Assembly (NCBI GenBank): GCA_009760855.2
Contig: WPIO01000032.1
Location: forward strand, 4,200,001 to 4,264,000
Origin: Cristatella mucedo
Taxonomy: Eukaryota; Bryozoa; Phylactolaemata; Cristatellidae
Reading direction: 5' to 3'
Length of the DNA stretch: 64,000 nt
Part shown: piece by piece, positions 1 through 22,804 of the stretch
Layout: every line of letters starts with the position of its first letter
Numbering within the stretch: the stretch's first letter is position 1
Translations under genes and position numbers: made by a program
Notes under the pieces: generated by a model
The model's database searches: none
The model's input: the letters and a program-made list of their open reading frames with translations, nothing else
Told to the model about the DNA's origin: nothing

Positions 1-10879
<10,879 letters not shown>

Positions 10880-11060
10880 GATGCGGAGCCAACAGTGCGC
10901 CTAGGTAAGCTTAGACCGAGTGTAGAATGCTCCGGTGCCACTTACACGGCGTTCCGTCTCCGCAACCCAGTGGCCGAATAAACAGCTCCCGTAAGCCGCC
11001 CGGCCGCCGGTGGTCGGTCACCGGCAGGAAGAAGCCACATGATCACATATGGAAAGATCT
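10880..11060 (-). promoter_or_regulatory. Probable 5' UTR/promoter region of the myosin gene
   Basis: Directly upstream of the ATG the sequence is more GC- and CpG-rich than its surroundings (CGGCGGCCGGGCGGC and CCGGTGACCGACCACCGG on the minus strand), as at many animal promoters. A donor-like GTAAGTGG at 10945-10938 could end a non-coding exon. No TATA box or defined start was seen. The next 500 bp up to the hAT element hold nothing recognisable. Confidence 0.4.
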
Positions 11061-11587
11061 AAAAGCATTATCGTTACCCTTAAAATTAAAATGAATTTTA
11101 TAAGTTGATCAAGGTAGACCTAATTCTTTAAAATAGCAAGAATACTGGTGTGGCTACCGGAAGTTGTTCAGTAGGCCTGCCCCTGGTGACCTTGCCCATA
11201 TATGGCATGCTGGCAGCCCTCTTAGTTCTTTGGGGTGGGGGCTGACGTCGGTAGTGGTTTTTTGCAGTCTGCTGAACTTTATCTGGCACCAAGACGTTAC
11301 ATTCAAGTTTTGTGCTGCATCATTTGCCTCCGAATAAAATGCACTGGCATGCATTGCTGACAGGCTTGGTAAGACCTGCAAGGGAACCTACCGGAAGTAG
11401 GCAGATGGACCACATGACTACCTTAAGGAGACCTTACAATTCTAAGAAAAGCTTGCTTGAGGCAGGCACCAGACGGGCCCCAGCGAAGCAGCAGTACATG
11501 CACATCCAGTAGCTAGTGACAGGTAAACTGAAAGGCTCGACGGTTCAAAGTGCACTAGAAAACCTTTCTAGGATGTTACTTTTAGAC

Positions 11588-13873
11588 CAGGGGTGGGCAA
11601 ACTTTTTTGACTCGCGGGCCACAATGGCTTCTAAAATTTGACAGAGGGGCCGTGCCAGAATAGGAGAATATTGTGTTTTTGTGAATTAATATAAATTAAA
11701 GCCTTGAACAGGCAGCAAAACACCATTGTGCTTAGTTTATTGTAAAAATTGCTTTACAAATTGATTAATTTAATAACATAGTAATAAACTCCCATTCAGT
11801 TTCAGTGGGAACAGTGTTGTTGGTCTCCTTTTTTGCAAGTGCATCAATGTCTGGCATTACATTTTTTGTGGCAATTCTTAAGATAGATCCGAGGTGTTGA
11901 TCAGTTAACTTGGTTCTGTGACGGGCTTTGTTGATGTTCATGACGCTGAATGTCTGTTCACACACATAGGTTGAGGCAAACAACGTCTGCATCTTCTGTG
12001 CCATCCTCCGGAGGTTTGGAAACGTGGCTTCGTGAAGTGAAGCATTCAAGTCGCTCAGTTTAAGAGAGTTGAACTTCTCCTTCAATACAGAGTCAGACTG
12101 GAGATCTATCAGTTCCAACTGCAGCACCCGTAGTGCTGTTTCAGGGCCTTGTGACAGAGAACCGGACACCAGCTGAAGAGACTTTTCAATTTTTCAAAGT
12201 CACAGAAACGACGGCAGAATTCTCCGTACAGGTCGTTCGGTGATTTGCTGTATTTCTGTGCGTTTCGGGTCGCCTCTTTGTGCATGGCTAGTGTGGGGAA
12301 GTAAGTGAAAGATTTGTTTGAAATTTGTCAGGAGAAAGAGTCAGCTTGGATTTGAAGGCCCTAAAATTTGTGCACATGTCGTGCACAAATTGATCTTTCC
12401 CCTGTAGCTTGGTGTTCAGCTCATTCGTGTGCGAAAGTATGCCCACAGCAAACACAAAGTCACAAAGCCAGTTCTTGTCACTTAGATCGGGAAATTCGTC
12501 GGATCTGCCCATTAACTCCAAAAATGAAGTGATCTCCTCCTTCAGCTCCCAAACTCTTTGAAAGACTTTGCCCACACTTAGCCAGTGCACACGAGAGTGG
12601 TAAAGTAAGTCCAGGAGATCTGCATCGATTTTTTCCTGGAACGAAATAAATTGACGATGTTGAAGTCCTGTTGCTTGTATAAAGTTAACAAGTTTTACGA
12701 CTGAATTCACGACATGATTTAGCTGCAATATAGACTTACACAGAACTTCCTGATAAATGATGCAGTGAAGAAAAATAACAATCCTGATCATGAAAAGGAA
12801 AAAGAAAAACAACAATCCTTTACTTTTTCCTGCAGTCTTTTTAGGAGCCCAACGTTTTTCCCAGTTAAATTTGGCGATCCATCCGTGGTGACATTGGCAA
12901 ATTTACTCCAAGGTAGCTTCATTCTCTCGATGGCAGCAGACATCTGGTTATACAAGTCCTCTCCCCTCGTTTTTCTTTCATGGACTCCATGGTAAAAAAT
13001 TCCTCTGTGATCTCAAAACTGTTTTTAATCCCTCGGATAAAGATTAGGAGCTAAGCAGTGTCTTTTAAGTCGTTACATTCATCCAGTGCTAGTGAATAAA
13101 ACTTAAATGACTCTGCCTTTTTGTTTAATTTGCTGGCTATATCTTCGTCAATCAATTCCACACGGCGAGTTACAGTTCTGCATGATAAACTGATTTTTTT
13201 CAAATTTGCCTTTGCTCTATGGACACAAGAGACCTGCTATCTCAACCATGCATTCTCGTGTTCGCCTTTGGAGAAAGGCGTACTGGCCTTTGCTAATTTG
13301 AATGTCAGCAAAAAACTTGCCTTAGTACTTGACTCTTGAATCATAGTTTGTCTGTGAAAAAGGTTTTGCTAAGTCTGAAAATTAGCCGTCAATCTCTGAG
13401 CTGTGGCAGCCCGTTCTTTTGGATACTGTTGACTGGCATAGTTAGCATGTTTTGTGGCAAAATGACGGCTGATGTTGTATTCTTTAAAAACTGCTACAGT
13501 TTCTTGGCATATCAGACATATAGCTGTTGATTGGACTTCAATGAAAAAAATATTTGTGTCCACTCTTTATTTAACACTTGGCACTCACTGTCTTATTTTC
13601 TTTTCTTCGGTCTGCTCATTTTTGCTGAAGGGCTGAAAGTACAAAGTGACGAAATGAAGTAGAGACTAACCGTAATGCATCACACTCAAGGTTCAATGTC
13701 TTCGGGGTATGCCATCTGCTGGGGAAAGATGGGAATAACAGCTAGGTAAAATGATTGAGGTTTCTTGATAATAAAATGTAATTTAATAATATAACGTGGG
13801 CGAGTTCATCGGGCTGGTTTAAAAAGCCCAACGGGCCGTATATGGCTTACGGGCCGTAGTTTGCCTATGTCTG
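11588..13873 (-). mobile_element. hAT transposon with GTF2IRD2-like transposase
   Basis: The left end CAGGGGTGGGCAAAC and the right end (inward) CAGACATAGGCAAAC match at 11 of 15 positions. They are flanked by TTTTAGAC (11580-11587) and TTTTAGAT (13874-13881), an 8-bp duplication with one mismatch, as expected for hAT. The interior encodes a decayed transposase on the minus strand. The element sits about 0.7 kb upstream of the myosin start. Confidence 0.92.
11765..13563 (-). pseudogene. hAT transposase pseudogene (GTF2IRD2/ZBED-like)
   Basis: Minus-strand order: a BED-type zinc finger at 13563-13369 (CLICQETVAVFKEYNISRHF with ATKHANY), and a catalytic-core stretch around 13010-12850 (MESMKEKRGEDLYNQMSAAI, FANVTTDGSPNLTGKN). 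Then a middle block at 12815-12288 (DLLYHSRVHWLSVGKVFQRV, FVHDMCTNFRAFKSKLTLSP), and the C-terminal dimerisation region at 12169-11765 (FASTYVCEQTFSVMNINKAR, TDQHLGSILRIATKNVMPDI). Stops and frame changes separate the blocks (near 12290, 12170, 12780, 13010 and 13240), so it cannot make an intact transposase. An A/G-rich insert near 12770-12810 also interrupts it. The family assignment is from memory of GTF2I-repeat-domain-containing-2-like proteins in animals. Confidence 0.9.
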
Positions 13874-14067
13874 TTTTAGATCATAATCTCTTTCTGCTGC
13901 TTCAAGCCCACCAAATTGTTATTTCCTTTCAATAACCGAGATCCTTGGGTAAATTTTGAGGTTTCGGGACTACGGCCAACCCATATACTTTCTCATCCTA
14001 AAAGCATCAGTTAAAATGCTGGTCGTGTTGCTGTTGCAAAGCTCATCTGACTCCAGCAACATCGCAG

Positions 14068-14205
14068 CCCAATGGTTTGGCCCAGAGGTTAAGGTGCTCG
14101 CCTCGAAGCAAGGTCACTGTGAATGATTTGATTACTTAGGTCGTAGGCTCCAGCCCCGTGGCATAGGTGTAACCCCTGAATACAGATTGAGCTATCTTAC
14201 TGTTC
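14068..14205 (+). mobile_element. SINE family A copy (plus, with internal insert)
   Basis: The head TTTGGCCCAGAGGTTAAGGT and CTCGCCTCGAAGC are followed by a 30-bp insert, GGTCGTAGGCTCCAGCCCC and the tail CTGAATACAGATTGAGCTAT. It matches the copies at 6.4, 15.1, 16.5 and 51.7 kb. Confidence 0.7.
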
Positions 14206-14289
14206 CACACAAAATGAACTATAAATATTAGCAGCACTTTGATCTAGTTATGTTCCCTAGCACCAAGATCTAGTTTCAATCACTGAACC

Positions 14290-14290
<1 letters not shown>

Positions 14291-14330
<40 letters not shown>
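14291..14330. repeat. (TA)n microsatellite
   Basis: About 40 bp of pure TA. The flanks (13.88-14.07 and 14.34-15.06 kb) hold nothing recognisable. Confidence 0.97.
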
Positions 14331-14331
<1 letters not shown>

Positions 14332-15057
14332 CATATATTTGGCAACCTGGTTGAGAAAAAAAGGTAGCACCGAGGCCGAAATCAAGCTGTTGCCTGGGCC
14401 GCTATGGGCAGGCTTCGCTTGCTGGCAAGGAAATCTAGGCTTGGGAGAATGGGACAGCAGGCCCCAGCTACCACACTATGAACCACGTGCTTTGTCATGC
14501 CTTTATTCCGATTGAGCACCTAGGTTCAAGGCGATTGCCAATAAAATTCTCCCTAGAAGCAACAGTTGCTGAGCAGTGTTGCCGCAAATAGGGTGTCCTG
14601 AATTGGCATGTGTCAGAAAATGATACCACCAAGTGGAACTAGAAGCTCAGGCAGCTCAAATGCTGCACCTGCTACTAACCACAGGGTCACTGGGTCACTG
14701 GGCCAGCAGAGGTGCTCTGCTTTTCTGCTTTGTGATGCTATGTCTTTTGAACGAATTCAGCACACTTGGCAAGTGTGTTAAGCTGCTGCCAGACCAATAC
14801 TGGTACGACTAGTCCCTAAACAAATCGTTCCTGCAACCTCCAACGCTAGCCGGCATATAAGCGATTGCAGTGCCCAACCTCAATCAGTCTTGTTCATACC
14901 TGGTAAACCAATTCCAACTCATACACTAGTGCACTCGAATATGTCTTGGCTCATCTCTTGAATAATCCTGGGATTAATATTGCATAACAAAAACTGAACA
15001 TAAGAGTGGGATGAAAGGGGTTGAAAATTATACGATTTATTCGTATAGCATGCTAAG

Positions 15058-15176
15058 ATATCTTAATCTCTATTCAGGTGCTTTATATGTGTCACGGGCT
15101 TATGACATTGGTTATCTAATACAGGCACCTTGACTTTGGTTCGAGGAGAGCACCCTAACCACTGGCCCAAACCAGC
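15058..15176 (-). mobile_element. SINE family A copy (minus)
   Basis: On the minus strand: GGTTTGGGCCAGTGGTTAGG, GTGCTCTCCTCGAACC, and the tail CACCTGAATAGAGATTAAG. Confidence 0.75.
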
Positions 15177-15585
15177 GGTTCCTGGCGATCATATTACAAC
15201 ATCGAGTCAACCCCATTTGATGGAAACATAAAAAGTTTAAAATTCATCTGCCTGTGTAGGCCGTGAATCATCGTTATAAACCTGCAGCAGTACCATAAAC
15301 TCTGATGGGCCATAAACTGGCTGTAACCTAATAACATGGCCATAAACCTACTACAACTTGAATAACAATGCTAGAAGTGCTACTGGCCCATACACTGGGA
15401 ATACCACAGCAATAAACTAGCTTATACATTGTTGTTAACAGTAGTAAGTAATGGCAATAAGATATGTGTATAACAATCTAAGAAAATTAAATCTCTTTCT
15501 CGAGCACGATCTACATATGCTGGAAAGGAAGCACTTCAACGATAGCATACTTGGTATCAGCCCCAACAGGTACATGGAGGACCAT

Positions 15586-15800
15586 TCAGACATTGGAGCA
15601 AATGCTATAAAGAGCAGATGGGTTTCTTAGCTTCTTATTAAATGCTGCCAACTCATTGAATGTCCGAACACCAGTCAGAAATATCCTCCAGACTTTGCGT
15701 GCAAGCAAGCTGAAGGTACTCTCTCCAAAAGAACTGACTTTGAGGCAGAAGAGGTTCTGAGAATGCAAAGCCTGATTGGGGCATACTTTGAACAGTTGTA
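15586..15800 (-). mobile_element. LINE 3' ORF fragment (minus)
   Basis: The minus-strand reading SSFGESTFSLLARKVWRIFL, then GVRTFNELAAFNKKLRNPSA, follows the pattern at the end of the CR1/L2-type LINE ORF (…FG-AF…A-K-WN-LP…F-K-LK…). It is decayed and 5' truncated. Confidence 0.6.
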
Positions 15801-16459
15801 ACAGAGCAAGAGAATGACCAGCAAAAAGGCGGGCTGTAGTGAGCAGGGCAGCCAAGAAAGCTCATCCTTGTGCTGACCAGTTTGGCCTCACATTGACTCG
15901 GTAGCATTGGATGGGTTGCTTTTTGCCAAGTGAACCTTCTTAATGCTGCTGCCATGCCTACTGCACGTACTCTCGCAACTGAACAGGTGCTGCTCGGCAA
16001 GTATGCATAGGCCCAGGTTCGTGCCCAAGTTCGTGCATGACTGCCTACATGTGCAAAGGCATGTGCCTGCATTCATGCATGAGCTCGCACACCTGGTGTG
16101 CACACACCTCACACACCCCCCCCGTGAGTGATCAGCATCAGATGATTTAGTATCGATAATATAACTGATAAAAGACATCTCGGTATTCTCAGTCGTATCA
16201 AGGCAGAAGGCAGATTACACAAATTAAACATTCAAGCCAGCAAACCAGCCAATGAGATTCCGATAATAAGGAATTCAGGAAGCTTAGCAATATCGCCATC
16301 TGCAGCTTCTGCCAAAGTATCAGGTGATAACATTAGGCAGATATTCTTTAATCTCTGCCTGTGCCCACCACTAACCAGGTTGCTCTGATCATGGGATGGT
16401 AGAAACCAAGCAACGGCAGCCACAGTGGCAGAGGTGGCCATCACATCCGAAGTTCATCC

Positions 16460-16582
16460 AGTGGTTTAGGCCAGTGGTTAAGGTGCTCGGCCCCCCAACC
16501 CCCCTTGCGAAGGTGGAGCCCGGTGGTATATATGAAGGCCTGAATAGAAATTAAGTTCTCTCAGGGTGCTATATGAAATAAA
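16460..16582 (+). mobile_element. SINE family A copy (plus)
   Basis: The head TTTAGGCCAGTGGTTAAGGT and a B-box remnant GTGGAGCCCGG are followed by the tail CTGAATAGAAATTAAGTTCT and CAGGGTGCTATATGA. A C/A-rich stretch replaces part of the head. Confidence 0.78.
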
Positions 16583-17460
16583 GGGCAAATAGAATTGTAT
16601 TTATATTTATCCTAATACTTATGTTTTACATTGATTTGAGGTCAGATCAGCTGCAGTTGGTACTAAGCTGGGGGTCAGGGTTTCGTGTACACAGAAGGCA
16701 GCAGAAGCAGCAGTAGCTGAGGTACAAAGCCAATTATTTCGACAGCTCCACTGGGTCACGTTGGTGGCTAATAGGCCAAGCGATCCTGTTGACATAGATT
16801 GGGCTCTATAGCTAAGCTTTAAGCAGGGCAATTTTGGCCAAGTTGATCCGATCCAGAAGCACCTTGTGGCATGGCTGCACAAAGCTCGTGATCTCATTTT
16901 TGCTGTGAACTAGGCTGTCTCGTGGAATTCATTGCCATGGACCATTGCTCTCACAGCCCTGAGAGTGAGCAGACAACTTTACCAGTCTCTTTGAAGCCAA
17001 TAACATCTCTACAGGGGGTGGCAACAGTCAGAATTGTGAATGCACGGCTGATGAAAGACGATGTTTTAACAAAGTAGTTGACACTTATGCCCAAATTAAA
17101 AGATCCCTTCGTATAGCAATTGGCCTATAAAAATAATTATGTTGGTTGTTTACAAAAAAATGAAAACCCGGTGGCAAGTGGTCGTGCCGGAAGCCACCCA
17201 CCCCTCCCAGCCAAGATCTGGCCTAACTAGCTACAAGCCAATGAGTCAGGAGGATAAGCTAGAATGCTCTCTTGGTCGGCCTAGGCCTTGACAGCAGCTG
17301 GACAGGTTCCAGTGTTGATCAAGGCAGCTGCTGCAGAGAAGTGCAAGGTGGCACATCAGGCCTGGGCAATAAGATTGAAGCAGGTCACTGCCGGCTGGAA
17401 TCGTCAACCACATGCAGGTCAGGTGACAGCATCCGAAATGCAAAGCATGTGCATAGGCTT
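16583..17460. other. Unassigned stretch
   Basis: About 0.9 kb without a recognised gene, RNA or repeat. Minor ORFs lack domains. Confidence 0.6.
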
Positions 17461-17462
17461 GT

Positions 17463-17522
17463 TTGTGTATGTTTGTGTGTGTGTGTGTGTGTGTGCCCGC
17501 GCGTGGGTGTGTGTGTATGTGT

Positions 17523-17563
<41 letters not shown>

Positions 17564-17566
17564 CGC

Positions 17567-17648
<82 letters not shown>
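17463..17648. repeat. Long (GT)n microsatellite with GC-rich interruptions
   Basis: About 185 bp of GT, interrupted by GCCCGCGCGTGG (about 17494-17506) and GCGTGCGCGCG (about 17558-17569). Long Cys/Val or His/Thr ORFs here are artefacts of the repeat. Confidence 0.97.
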
Positions 17649-17651
<3 letters not shown>

Positions 17652-19194
17652 GAGTTGAGACATCCTGTGCTGCTCATGCCACAGTCAGTGATGATTGGCA
17701 AATGGCACCTCAGAGAGCCTTCGAAATCAAACGCATTCTGCTCTCAGCATCAAAGTGAGCCGACTGGCCGTGCTGCTTGCTTACCGACCTGCTGAGCCAA
17801 CTCATCGGTCAGTTTTAGCTGGATTAAGCTGCCGAGACATCAGCAGACACACGAGGATTTTAGCAGCAAGCCACTCAGTAGCTCGAAAATCAGCACTAAG
17901 TAGGCATCTGACGACCAATGCGCTGGGAGAAGATTAGTCACTGCTGCTGATGGCCTGAATTTTTTTCTAAAAAATATCGATGAACTGCCAGTGATTGCAG
18001 CACAGTGCAGTGCTACAGCAGTTGCAAGATGGCTGGCGGTGCTACCATGGTTTGATGCTTGCCCTCTCTTCCCCAGTCGTATCGCACCAACCTCACCCTA
18101 TATATCGAAGGGTGCCAACTTGCACAGGAGCAGGCTGGCCAACCGAAGCCTTTGTGAGATTGGTGCTCCACAATAATTCCACCAGAATAATGCTTGATGG
18201 TAGCTTGATGGTAGCAGGTAGAGTCAGCCGGGGTAGCTGCTCTGCTTGCAGACTTGCACTTTGTGCAAGACGACACAACCGACTGGGTGCGACTGGGGGT
18301 AGTGGCCAGATAAACTCAACTGAGCAGCTACCACAAGAGCTGCTGCTGCATGCTGCCTGCACGAAGCCTACAGGTCTGCCTCCAGAAGCTCGGCGGGCTC
18401 AAGCTCAAGCTCAAGCTAATACACCTGCCAAGCGTCTTGTGTGGTGGACTCGTCCGACTGGACTCTCCCATGGCTGCTGCCGAGTCCGGTACCAAATCTG
18501 TTAAAGCCTAATGCTGGACAATAGTGAAATCGTCACTTAAACTGCAAACTAGTTCATCGAGGGAGTTTAGTGCCGAGCGATGCATCGAACGTTATGAGTT
18601 GAGATACAGCCGACCGGATTGGGTAGCTAGCCTCCCATAAGCTCTTCACTAAGATTGGCCATTGCTCTTGGGCTGCCGTGAGCAGAGCTATGATAGTACA
18701 TGTGGTCTTATGGGGCTGCTCCTGGTTAATGGATTACCACCTTTATGGTTTATTGAGAATTATGGTTTTATGAGTTTATGCTTTGATTGAGAGTGAGTTA
18801 AGGCCTGCAGAGAAGGGGCAGTAAGAACGTGGACTCAAGAGCGGACGATCGTGAGCCGTGGCACTGAGAGCCCAAATACACAGTTGCTCATGGACATTTG
18901 GTGTTTCCATATGGTTGCTTGCTTGCTGTCGGTGTATCTAGCTGCAGTGCATGCCAGTCAGCACTCTACTAGTTTGCATTGAACAGTTACAAGTATATTG
19001 GTAAATGAAACTCTTGTAGTGTGCCAAATTTAGACATATATAAATGCCCACAAATTATAATAGTTTTATAATTTATAAATTTTTAAATGGAAGGTATAAG
19101 AGTGTTATCTAAGACCAATATCGGCCTATGAAGGAGGCTACAAATGCCTCGAGGATTGTTGGCTCACTTCAGAACCTGTCAAACCAGCAGTTTC
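17649..19194. other. Unassigned, moderately GC-rich stretch
   Basis: Overlapping ORFs of up to 169 codons on both strands (about 17.99-18.50 kb) show no domain. They probably reflect local base composition (CAAGCTCAAGCTCAAGC runs). Nothing else was recognised. Confidence 0.55.
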
Positions 19195-19199
19195 TACGG

Positions 19200-19352
19200 C
19201 ATTGCAGATACTGAGAGGTAAGGTGCTTGCTCTTCACGATCGAAGTCGTGGGCTCGAATCCTGCAGTAGGCGATCCTTTATTGCCAACTACAAGCCGTGG
19301 TAGTAGCCATTAAGGTTCTTCTGCTGCTGTACAATTGAGGCTGTTAAATCAA
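19200..19352 (+). mobile_element. SINE family B copy (plus)
   Basis: A-box-like GAGGTAAGGTGCTTGCTC and B-box GGGCTCGAATCC (about 19250-19261), then the body GGCGATCCTTTATTGCCAAC, GTAGCCATTAAGGTTCTTCT, and the end TGAGGCTGTTAAATC. Confidence 0.82.
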
Positions 19353-20292
19353 CAGCACGTCTGGCTAAATCAGCCAGAATATGACTGATATTCATTATGT
19401 GTGGTTTCTGAATCATAATGGCAAGGAACTGATTCCGTGATAAACTATTGCCAAATCTACATACAAGCAGGAGCCGTTTAATGTACTGTCATTTGTGTTT
19501 GTGGTTTAGGCGTTGGCATTTGAGCTCTAGGCCACAGAACAGCTGGTGTGAATCATGGCTGCAATTGAAAGCCTGCAGCCCTCTGTTGTTGTCAAAGAGA
19601 ATTCTCTAAGTTATAGATATGAACTTGTTATGTTAAGGTATGGTTGCTCCTTGTTGCTGCCTGGTTCTGCTAGTGTCGGCATTTTCGACCTGCGAGCATT
19701 GGTGCTGCATCTACAAGTCGCTAGCCATGATTGCAAGGGTCAGAGCGGCACCAGTGTTTGCCGGGCATCTGCTGAGACTAGCACCACTGTGGGTGCTGTG
19801 CTTGCGACCTAGTTCTGTCCGGCTGCAGAAGCCCCACACTCACGGCAGCCTTTGCCATATACCTTACACCATATATAATACCATCGACTCTAAAGACGAA
19901 TAGTGCTTACCTGATCTTTGAATCGTGGCTCGGTCTCTTTACATGTCTGAGAAGTCTGTAAAATAGGAACTTATTGGCAAGTTCGTGAATGATTAAACAT
20001 TCGGCCTGAGGAGCCCTCCCCAGCCAGAGCACAGAGCAAAACCACTGCAATGCAGCTGCCTGCCCATGCACACAATGCCAAGCATGCCTTGTCTTTGCTT
20101 GGCAACCAGCTGCAAAGGACACTGACCACGACCGGTCTTGCCATGGCTGCCCGTGCGTGAGTGGCCTGTTGGCCTTCCAGTGCTCAGTGACTACTGAGAA
20201 GGATGGCCCGGTCAGAACGCAACACAGGGCAATGACATTCAGAGGCAACACACAGCCGATCAGGAGCTGCAACTTTCCTACAATATATAATT

Positions 20293-20464
20293 TATGTATG
20301 TATGTATGTATGTATGTATGTATGTATGTATGTATGTATGTATGTATGTATGTATGCATGTATGTATGTATGCATGTATGTATGCATGTATGTATGCATG
20401 TATGTATGTATGCATGTATGTATGCATGTATGTATGTATGTATGTATGTATGTATGTATGTATG

Positions 20465-20494
<30 letters not shown>
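20293..20494. repeat. (TATG)n microsatellite, about 200 bp
   Basis: About 50 units of TATG with regularly placed TGCATG variants in the central part (20355-20430). The Met-Tyr-Val-Cys ORFs over it are artefacts. Confidence 0.98.
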
Positions 20495-20495
<1 letters not shown>

Positions 20496-20639
20496 CTCCA
20501 CAAAGACTACGTGGGTGTTGTGCAGGAGAATTGTGCAAAGCGCACTAACAGCCTAAGCAGCTTTCGGTATGCATACGGTAGCCAACAGACTTCATATCAT
20601 GCAACAAAAAAGTGGGAAGCATAGCAGAGTCAGGAGAGC

Positions 20640-21185
20640 AGTTGATGTAATAAGTAGGATGGAGGTAGCAGCCTAGGACCGCTGGAAAGGATTAGTCGGC
20701 AGCAGTAGAGTAGTTGCTGTTGCATAAGAATCGAGGAAGCGAGTTCCAAAGTCCAGGACTTGCAGAGATAAAGCTTATGTCCCCAACGATCTTTAAGCAG
20801 AGGAATGGGACAGCTAATTTATTGTCATACAGGACCTGGGGCACGAGGAGGCTGAAACTGGTGTAGCAGTTCAGCTAGGTTTGGGGGAGCCAAGCCGTAG
20901 CCTTGTGGGTCAAAGTGTGATCAACCGGCATCCATCTTTTGTAATCCAATGATCAACCGGCATCCATCAACACTCTTTTAGCAAAGGAGATACGTGGTCA
21001 AACCTCTGGGACTTGAAAACTAGCCTTGCAGCCACATTCATCGCCAGCTGCAGTGGCCTAGTTGCTTTTTTTGGTAGCCCAGCCAAAAGGGAATGACAAT
21101 AATCAAGCCGAGACAGAACTAAGGAGCTAGTTATTTTCTTGGCAAGCCACCATGGAAGACAGCTCCTTATCTTAGATAGTATGCC
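20640..21185 (-). mobile_element. LINE reverse transcriptase fragment (CR1/L2-like, minus)
   Basis: The minus reading SSLVLSRLDYCHSLLAGLPK, then AARLVFKSQRFDHVSPLLKE, is the conserved stretch after the RT active site in CR1/L2-type LINEs. It continues with frame breaks towards 20640. A 19-bp direct repeat (20918-20936 and 20950-20968) lies within it. Confidence 0.82.
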
Positions 21186-21720
21186 TTTGCATAGCACCCC
21201 CAGAGCACTTGATCTACTTCTAGGCATTTTACAAATGCAGGAAAGGAAGTAAGATCAAATGGCTAGTGGAAGCATTCAAAATCTCAACAAGCATAACATG
21301 TTTAGAGGTGCCGTGTTCAGTGTCAACATGTAAAATATGGTTAGTGGACTCACGCAGTGTTAGCACGTGTAAGCATACAAAGGAAAAATCAGAATGTGTT
21401 GTTAAATGCTGTCACAAGCAGGCTCGGCTCGAGCTACTTTTTAAATGTCAAGTCAGGGATGTTGTGACTTCAGTCGGGAGTGAGGTTTGAGACAGGCTTA
21501 GGGAGCACATGAACTAACAGCATGGTCTCCAAAGTATTTGAGGTTCAATGGAAGTTTTGGTAAACGATTTGATTCAGAACATCGGGTGATACCATGACTA
21601 GCCCTGTGGAGTTGTTTTGACATGTAGGCTGGAGCCAGAGAATGAAACGACCTAAAAGTGAATGACTGGCACAGAGCAAGCGAACAGTAGAAGCAGTTGC
21701 AGCAGCCTGGCACTTATTGA
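21186..21720 (-). mobile_element. LINE 3' end (minus), adjacent to the previous copy
   Basis: The minus reading SFHSLAPAYMSKQLHRASHG, then LPLNLKYFGDHAVSS, is the LINE ORF end. It is followed by a 3' UTR carrying CACTAACCAT and the conserved tail around 21190-21215. ORFs at 21.5-22.1 kb upstream are further decayed. The tail abuts the neighbouring LINE fragment. Confidence 0.75.
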
Positions 21721-22804
21721 GCTCTTGATCAAGCAGCCTGCCGCAGAGGCTGCCGCGAGCAGCTCCGTGCCATAGCATTTTCACCACGTGCCTATCCACT
21801 GCCAGCCGGCCCCTCCCCTAACTGGCCATCTTACAGTGGCACATGCTGCCTGCTCCAGTGAATGGCTGTGGGTCTCCACGCTGCCTTTAAGCAAACCAAA
21901 AATGATCTAGCAAATTGTCTAATTGGGCCTGTCTGGTCAATTTAGTGAGATAAATAGAAGGTTGCCAGTGCAAATTTTGCACTGAGCAAGAGTACGTTAC
22001 GAGATCGATTTGAGCTAGGTCAGAATACAGAGCAAGGCGAATGTCTGAAAAAGTTAAGGAGGAAAAGACCCTTGACAGTTTAGTCATGCTACTCAATTTG
22101 TGACTCTACTCGTGATAGTCAATGGCAGGTGAGGGAGGTGGCGATATGATCTTCAGAATGGTTGAACTGTCACATGCTTGGAGTATTTTGCATTGATTTA
22201 ATGGTAAGCATGCTTTACTCAACACTACCATGCTCTTATGTGAGGCTGCTGTGGGTAGTCTTCACATTTTATGTGACTTCGGGTAAGTAGTTCATCAGCA
22301 ATACAGCTGTCTGAGTTTACATGCTTAATTTTAGTAGCATCATTTTGGAAACACGGAATCTTCAAACACCCTTATGGATCTTCAGAAGAGACTGGTCTCC
22401 AGGCTCATACACACTTTAAGTTTGATTTATAACTACTTAGGGCTAAATTTACAAGGTCAAACTTTTATATTGAACTAACAGATCATGCAAGGAATGTGGC
22501 TAGGAGCATCAAACAGTATCATGACCAGCAGAGTAAGATGTACCAGTGGGTTAAAAAAATTGCTGGAAACAAAAAATCAGAATATAGGAACCTAAATTCT
22601 CATGCAATTGCTACCTACTAGTAGGCTTACACAAACAACAACAGTGTGTGGCCATTGGGGTGTTCGTACACAGGTTCATTGTGCCACGACAGCTCAGTTT
22701 TAATTTTTTGATGATGCACTACAAGACAATCAGTGCTAGTGGTATTGGACAAATTGGTAACTTGGTACTGCTAATAAATCTGAGTATGCATGCACTTCCT
22801 GGGC

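Noticed and set aside
10900-10946. Short 5' UTR intron upstream of the myosin ATG
   Set aside because: A donor (GTAAGTGG) and a CTAG acceptor exist, but the intron would be only about 45 nt, with a poor pyrimidine tract.
17246-17701. Long ORFs of Thr/His or Cys/Val repeats
   Set aside because: Translation of a GT/CA microsatellite in several frames; no coding evidence.
20278-20556. Tyr-Ile-His-Thr and Met-Tyr-Val-Cys ORFs
   Set aside because: Translation of the TATG microsatellite.
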